A DNA stretch of 9,580 nt from Pseudomonadota bacterium (GTDB lineage: Bacteria > Pseudomonadota > Alphaproteobacteria > Sphingomonadales > Sphingomonadaceae). The position numbers and the translations under genes were made by a program. The DNA is taken from assembly GCA_023424275.1 (NCBI GenBank), contig JAFAED010000221.1, positions 1 through 9,580 of the forward strand. The letters run 5' to 3'. A model generated the notes under the pieces. It was not told the DNA's origin, did not search any database, and worked only from the letters and a program-made list of their open reading frames with translations. Positions 6,268 through 9,580 of this stretch are shown one piece after another; position 1 is the first letter of the stretch, and every line of letters begins with the position of its first letter.

Positions 6268-9198
6268 TCAGAACTTGAGTCTGGCTGTGGTGTAGAGGAA
6301 GCGACCGCGAGTGTCATAAACACCGGTCGCAGTGACCTCCCCGTTCGGCGACGTGCGAGCCGGGCCGGAAATGATCGGAGGAGCGCGATCGAAGAGATTC
6401 TTCACGCCGAGTTCCAGCGTGAGGCCCGACCCGGTGTCGAGGGATGCTTGCACATCATGATACCAGACCGAGCCGATATGGCCTCGGGGGCCCAAGTCCT
6501 GCGAGGTATCTGCGAGGGCCGGGCCCAGATAGCGTGCATTGTAGGAGAAGCCTACGCGTTCCGTCGTATAGCCGAGGCCAATATCCACGCGATCGTGGAA
6601 TGTCCCCACCTGTCCGTCGATCCGATCCACGGCCGCGCCGGCATATTGGACGAAGGTGCGATCAAATATATGCGACCACGTCGCCTGGAGGCGCAGCGAG
6701 CCCGGCAATGATGAGCCGATATCGGACAGCTCGAACGTGTAGATACCGGCGACGTCCAAGCCGCTCAGCCGCTCGGTTGCCGCATTCAAGAAGGTATTGT
6801 TGACCGACAGCAATTGGCCCGTCGTCGCGGAGCGATTCAGCTGACCGCAAAAGGCCGCTGGCAATCCTGTAGAGTCGTAACACTGGTTCACGACGTTCTG
6901 GATGGTGAGCTGCGAAATGACATTGCGGATTCGAATTCGATAATAGTCCGCCGTCACCGAAAGGCCGTGCAGAGCGCCCCCCGGCGTCAGCACCGCGCCA
7001 ACCGTCAACGTACGCGCACGTTCGGGCTCCAGATCCGGATTTCCCTGGCTCACATTTCCGACAGTCTGACGCTGGACCTGCGTCTGGTCGAGCGTTGCGG
7101 CAAGCGCACCGAGCGCTGCCTGACAACTCGCCTGCCTCGCGGGCGAGAGGGTAATCGCCGCGCCGGCGTCGCTCACCCGATCGCATGGGTCGATGACATT
7201 GCTAATCGCGGCATTGCGGGGCGCGAACAGCTCGTAGAGGTTCGGTGCGCGGACAGCTGTCCCGTATGTACCGCGGAAGCGGAGGAATGACGATATTTCC
7301 CAGTCGGCGCGAGCGCTCCACGACGTATTGCCGCCCACCGTCGAATAATCGCTATATCGAATGGCGCCGCCGATCTCGAGGCGCCGCACAAGAGGCAAAT
7401 CCGCAAGTACCGGAAGCGAAAGCTCGCCAAATGCCTCTTTGACGGTGAAGTCGGCGGAAATGCCGAGGATTTTCTTCGTCAGGTTCGACCCCTCGAGCAG
7501 GGTCTGGGCGGGAGCAACGTCCACTGTCTCGCGGCGGTATTCTCCGCCGGCCACGATCCCGACCGGGCCACCAGGAAGCTCGAACGGCTCTGCACGGAGG
7601 AAACCGGACACGACGTGCTGCGTCGACACCGACCGGGTGACGGCAGGCACTGTCGCATAGGCAATGAAGGCCGGGTTGATGGTGTTCGGTCCGAAGACAT
7701 TAAGCGGCGTGCAGCCGAGCTGACGGTAACGCGCGTCGGCGCATGTGTCGTCCGCAAGATTACCCGGCGTACCGTTGTCGTTGACGTTGAGCGCTGCAAC
7801 GATCCGGTCCTTCGCGATCGTGCCCTTGTCGTCCTGTGTCGCCGAGACCCTGCCATATTGATAATAGAGGTCGTAATGGAGCTTCGGAGCGAGGTCGCCG
7901 CGGAGCCCGAGCACGCCCCGGAACGTATCGCGATCCACAATGGTGACACGGTCGCCGAATTCCTCAAGCCGGCGCTGGAAGTTCAATCCTGCCGCGGGAA
8001 TCGGTCCTATCTGGGCAAGCACGCTCGCCGGGAGGTTCAACAAGAAGGGGTTATTTGCGGGAATCAGCGGAAGATCGGGCGGTGTCTCGTTCGCCGTCCC
8101 GTAGTTTCCACCGGAGAATAGAGCGGGAGCCGGCTCGTAACGAAACCGCGTCTTTGTGCGGCCATAGCTCGCCTCTCCATAGAGTTCCGCGGAAAGTGGC
8201 CCCTGCACCAATTCATAAGCCAGCGCGGCCGCCACAGTGTAGCGCTCGGTCGGGTTCTGCAGATATTTGTGCGGATAACGGGCATAACGGTCATCGGGCG
8301 TCTGCGTGCGCAGCACCCCATTGTTGTCGAAGAAAAGGTTGCGGGCGACGAAGCGCCCCCCGGCGGTCGCCGTCGAGCCATTGGACAGCAACGGCTGGGC
8401 GAAGGTCGCGACCGTACCGCCAATGTCGGCAAAGCCATATGGCTTCGACGAGACGTCGATCCCCTCGCTGCGGGAATATTCCGCTGCGATCAACGCGTGC
8501 CCGCGATCGTCGCCGAATTTCGAGCCGAACAACGCTCCGAACTGATATTCGGCGCCGTCTCCCTCGTCGGTAATCCCGGTCCGCGCGGTCACAAGCGCGC
8601 CATCATATCGGCTGCGCAGCACGACGTTGACCACGCCCGTCACAGCGTCGGCACCATAGATGGCGCTAGCGGCGCCGGTGACGACATCCACCCGGTCCAC
8701 CATGATCGACGGAATCGCACTCAGGTCCACCGACGACGTTCCCGGGTTGCCCGCAACATGCCGACGCCCGTTGACGAGGGTGAGTGTGCGCTGAAGGCCG
8801 AGATTCCGCAAATTGACATACTCGCCGCCAAAGCCGAAGCCCGAATTCAGCGAGTTGTTGTTCTGGCTTCGCGAACCCGATGCCGCGCCAAGCTGCGGCA
8901 ACTGGTTGATCGCCTCGGACACCTGCAGCGTTCCTGCCACGGCAAGCGCCTTGCTGTCGATCATTGCGACCGGAGAGGTCGAGCGCAGGTTGGTGCCGAG
9001 GCGGGAGCCGGTCACGATAATGTCCTGCGCACCGATCGTGTCGGCCTCATCCGCCTCCGACTCTCCTGCAGTGGGCATTTCCCGGGCGGCCTCCTGATCG
9101 ACACCGCGAGCTTCCTGCGCCACCGCGTGTCCGGCGAGGAATAGCGCGGCCGCGCACGTCGAGGTGGCAAGCGACCGACGGAACCTGTTCTTCGACAT
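6268..9198 (-). CDS. TonB-dependent outer-membrane receptor, probable sugar uptake
   Basis: A 976-residue receptor. The signal peptide MSKNRFRRS... ends at AVA/QE, after about residue 27. A TonB-box-like segment IIVTGSR is at 60-66. The plug (about 70-190) shows VNLRNLGLQRTLTLVNGRR and a segment with SAIYGADAVTGVVNVVL, both hallmark plug sequences. The rest is a 22-strand-type barrel ending in RLKF with a terminal Phe, as outer-membrane barrels do. Three close Cys pairs (486/496, 672/692, 773/784) probably form disulfides in extracellular loops. I chose the ATG at 9198 over in-frame upstream ATGs because the signal peptide starts there and GGGAG lies 7 bases before it. The gene heads the operon and is divergent from a LacI-type regulator. 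Linked enzymes suggest an alpha-glucoside ligand such as trehalose, but ligand specificity cannot be read directly. Confidence 0.93.
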   Translation of the reverse strand: MSKNRFRRSLATSTCAAALFLAGHAVAQEARGVDQEAAREMPTAGESEADEADTIGAQDIIVTGSRLGTNLRSTSPVAMIDSKALAVAGTLQVSEAINQLPQLGAASGSRSQNNNSLNSGFGFGGEYVNLRNLGLQRTLTLVNGRRHVAGNPGTSSVDLSAIPSIMVDRVDVVTGAASAIYGADAVTGVVNVVLRSRYDGALVTARTGITDEGDGAEYQFGALFGSKFGDDRGHALIAAEYSRSEGIDVSSKPYGFADIGGTVATFAQPLLSNGSTATAGGRFVARNLFFDNNGVLRTQTPDDRYARYPHKYLQNPTERYTVAAALAYELVQGPLSAELYGEASYGRTKTRFRYEPAPALFSGGNYGTANETPPDLPLIPANNPFLLNLPASVLAQIGPIPAAGLNFQRRLEEFGDRVTIVDRDTFRGVLGLRGDLAPKLHYDLYYQYGRVSATQDDKGTIAKDRIVAALNVNDNGTPGNLADDTCADARYRQLGCTPLNVFGPNTINPAFIAYATVPAVTRSVSTQHVVSGFLRAEPFELPGGPVGIVAGGEYRRETVDVAPAQTLLEGSNLTKKILGISADFTVKEAFGELSLPVLADLPLVRRLEIGGAIRYSDYSTVGGNTSWSARADWEISSFLRFRGTYGTAVRAPNLYELFAPRNAAISNVIDPCDRVSDAGAAITLSPARQASCQAALGALAATLDQTQVQRQTVGNVSQGNPDLEPERARTLTVGAVLTPGGALHGLSVTADYYRIRIRNVISQLTIQNVVNQCYDSTGLPAAFCGQLNRSATTGQLLSVNNTFLNAATERLSGLDVAGIYTFELSDIGSSLPGSLRLQATWSHIFDRTFVQYAGAAVDRIDGQVGTFHDRVDIGLGYTTERVGFSYNARYLGPALADTSQDLGPRGHIGSVWYHDVQASLDTGSGLTLELGVKNLFDRAPPIISGPARTSPNGEVTATGVYDTRGRFLYTTARLKF

Positions 9199-9203
9199 CT
9201 CAT

Positions 9204-9210
9204 CTCTCCC
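9204..9210 (-). promoter_or_regulatory. Ribosome binding site of the receptor gene
   Basis: Read on the minus strand this is GGGAGAG, with its GGGAG core 7 bases before the ATG at 9198. It supports that start over the in-frame ATG at 9231, which would prepend 11 residues before the signal peptide. Confidence 0.65.
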
Positions 9211-9223
9211 TATCAGCCAGCAC

Positions 9224-9261
9224 ACCTGCATTGGGCGGCCGGTCCCTAAAAACCTGCATTG
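9224..9261. repeat. 10-base direct repeat in receptor leader
   Basis: ACCTGCATTG occurs at 9224-9233 and again, identical, at 9252-9261 (28 bases start to start). Both copies fall in the presumed 5' untranslated leader of the receptor mRNA, where they read CAATGCAGGT. Function unknown. They could be a second protein site or chance. Confidence 0.5.
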
Positions 9262-9262
9262 C

Positions 9263-9280
9263 AACAGTTGCGCAATCGTT
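9263..9280. promoter_or_regulatory. Candidate operator for the divergent LacI-family regulator
   Basis: An imperfect 18-base palindrome of the form AAC-N2-TTGCGCAA-N2-GTT, in which 14 of 18 positions are symmetric about a central CG. LacI-family operators are typically palindromes of this size with a central CG step. It lies between the receptor gene and the LacI-type gene, just downstream of the candidate receptor -10 box and so near the transcription start, where binding would block initiation. The site is read from symmetry and position only. Confidence 0.5.
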
Positions 9281-9285
9281 ATCTC

Positions 9286-9314
9286 AAATTTGCATAGCGC
9301 GTTTCGGATGTCAA
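9286..9314 (-). promoter_or_regulatory. Candidate promoter of the receptor operon
   Basis: On the minus strand a perfect -35 hexamer TTGACA (9314-9309) is followed after 17 bases by AAATTT (9291-9286), a weak -10 preceded by TG in the extended -10 position. This would place the start near 9279 and leave a leader of about 80 bases. The -35 is good. The -10 is poor, so the exact promoter is uncertain. Confidence 0.4.
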
Positions 9315-9353
9315 CGCTAACGTGCCCGTCGAGTTCAACGGAGCGTGCATAAG

Positions 9354-9580
9354 ATGTCGACTGACGAAGGAAATGGCCGGGTGACGATGGCGGATATCGC
9401 CCGGATCGCGGGCGTCTCTGTGCCCACCGTCTCCCGCGCTTTGCGCAATGTCGATACGGTGGGTATCGAGACCCGACAACGCATACAGGCCCTCGCCGCC
9501 GAGCACGGATTTGTGGCGAACCCGGCCGCACAGGCCCTGCGGGGAGTCGCCTCGCGAAAGATTGCCATCATCCTTGATTT
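9354..9580 (+). CDS. LacI-family transcriptional regulator (3' end outside window)
   Basis: The first 75 codons are visible before the window ends. Residues about 10-32 (VTMADIARIAGVSVPTVSRAL...) form the LacI-type helix-turn-helix, with the family's T-M-x-D-I-A-x-x-A-G-V-S-x-x-T-V-S-R-x-L pattern intact. Next come the hinge-helix region (NPAAQALRG) and the first strand of the sugar-binding domain (KIAIILD). The ATG at 9354 is preceded by GGAG about 10 bases upstream. Later starts (GTG at 9381, ATG at 9387) would leave little before the helix-turn-helix. The gene diverges from the receptor across 155 bases. Proteins of this family bind a sugar ligand and usually repress the neighbouring operon, so it most likely controls the four minus-strand genes and perhaps itself. 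The effector cannot be inferred from the visible part. Confidence 0.9.
   Translation, partial: MSTDEGNGRVTMADIARIAGVSVPTVSRALRNVDTVGIETRQRIQALAAEHGFVANPAAQALRGVASRKIAIILD

Noticed and set aside
9258..9276. Alternative palindromes ATTGC-N9-GCAAT and GCAACAGTTGC (9261-9271)
   Set aside because: Both overlap the 9263-9280 palindrome, have shorter or non-CG-centred symmetry, and fit a LacI-type operator less well. They may just be by-products of the same sequence.
9199..9531. N-terminal extension of the receptor up to 9531 or 9231
   Set aside because: It would bury a good signal peptide starting at 9198 and would run across the divergent promoter and into the LacI-type gene.
1..9580. Defence system, insertion sequence, CRISPR array or RNA gene
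   Set aside because: No transposase, terminal inverted repeats, spaced repeats, nuclease or helicase motifs, or tRNA-like folds were seen on either strand.

Overview
The window is high-GC DNA from an alphaproteobacterium, most likely a sphingomonad (Sphingomonas, Sphingobium, Novosphingobium or Sphingopyxis type). This assignment rests on three protein styles I recognise: the TonB C-terminal domain with its W-I-T-x-D-D-Y-P opening, the large TonB-dependent receptor with an IIVTGSR segment and Cys-paired loops, and the receptor/LacI-regulator arrangement. No mobile element, CRISPR array, tRNA or rRNA is visible.

Layout. Positions 2-1872 (+ strand) hold the tail of a TonB-family protein and, overlapping it by one base (TAATG), a 531-residue exported protein of unknown function with a helical, coiled-coil middle. 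A 144-base convergent gap follows, with no clear terminator. From 2017 to 9198 the minus strand carries a tight four-gene operon, read right to left: TonB-dependent outer-membrane receptor (9198-6268), FAD-dependent oxidoreductase (6258-4831), MFS transporter (4838-3597) and GH37 alpha,alpha-trehalase (3600-2017). The spacings are a 9-base gap, an 8-base overlap and a 4-base overlap. Diverging from the receptor, at 9354 on the + strand, is the start of a LacI-family repressor gene that runs off the window.

How it works together (inference from families and context). The genes form a self-contained carbohydrate-use locus. The receptor would bring a trehalose-like sugar across the outer membrane, the MFS protein would carry it across the inner membrane, and the trehalase, which has no signal peptide and keeps all family signatures, would split it in the cytoplasm. 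The LacI-type protein would sense the sugar and repress the operon. The 155-base divergent region contains an 18-base imperfect palindrome with a central CG, AAC-N2-TTGCGCAA-N2-GTT (9263-9280). It sits just downstream of a candidate receptor promoter, where a repressor would be expected. A 10-base direct repeat also lies in the receptor leader.

The unusual member is the FAD oxidoreductase. It is not part of any standard trehalose route, and its place between receptor and transporter suggests the true substrate may be a modified or oxidised alpha-glucoside rather than plain trehalose. This is the most interesting open question here. I see no defence system or other clearly new system in the window.
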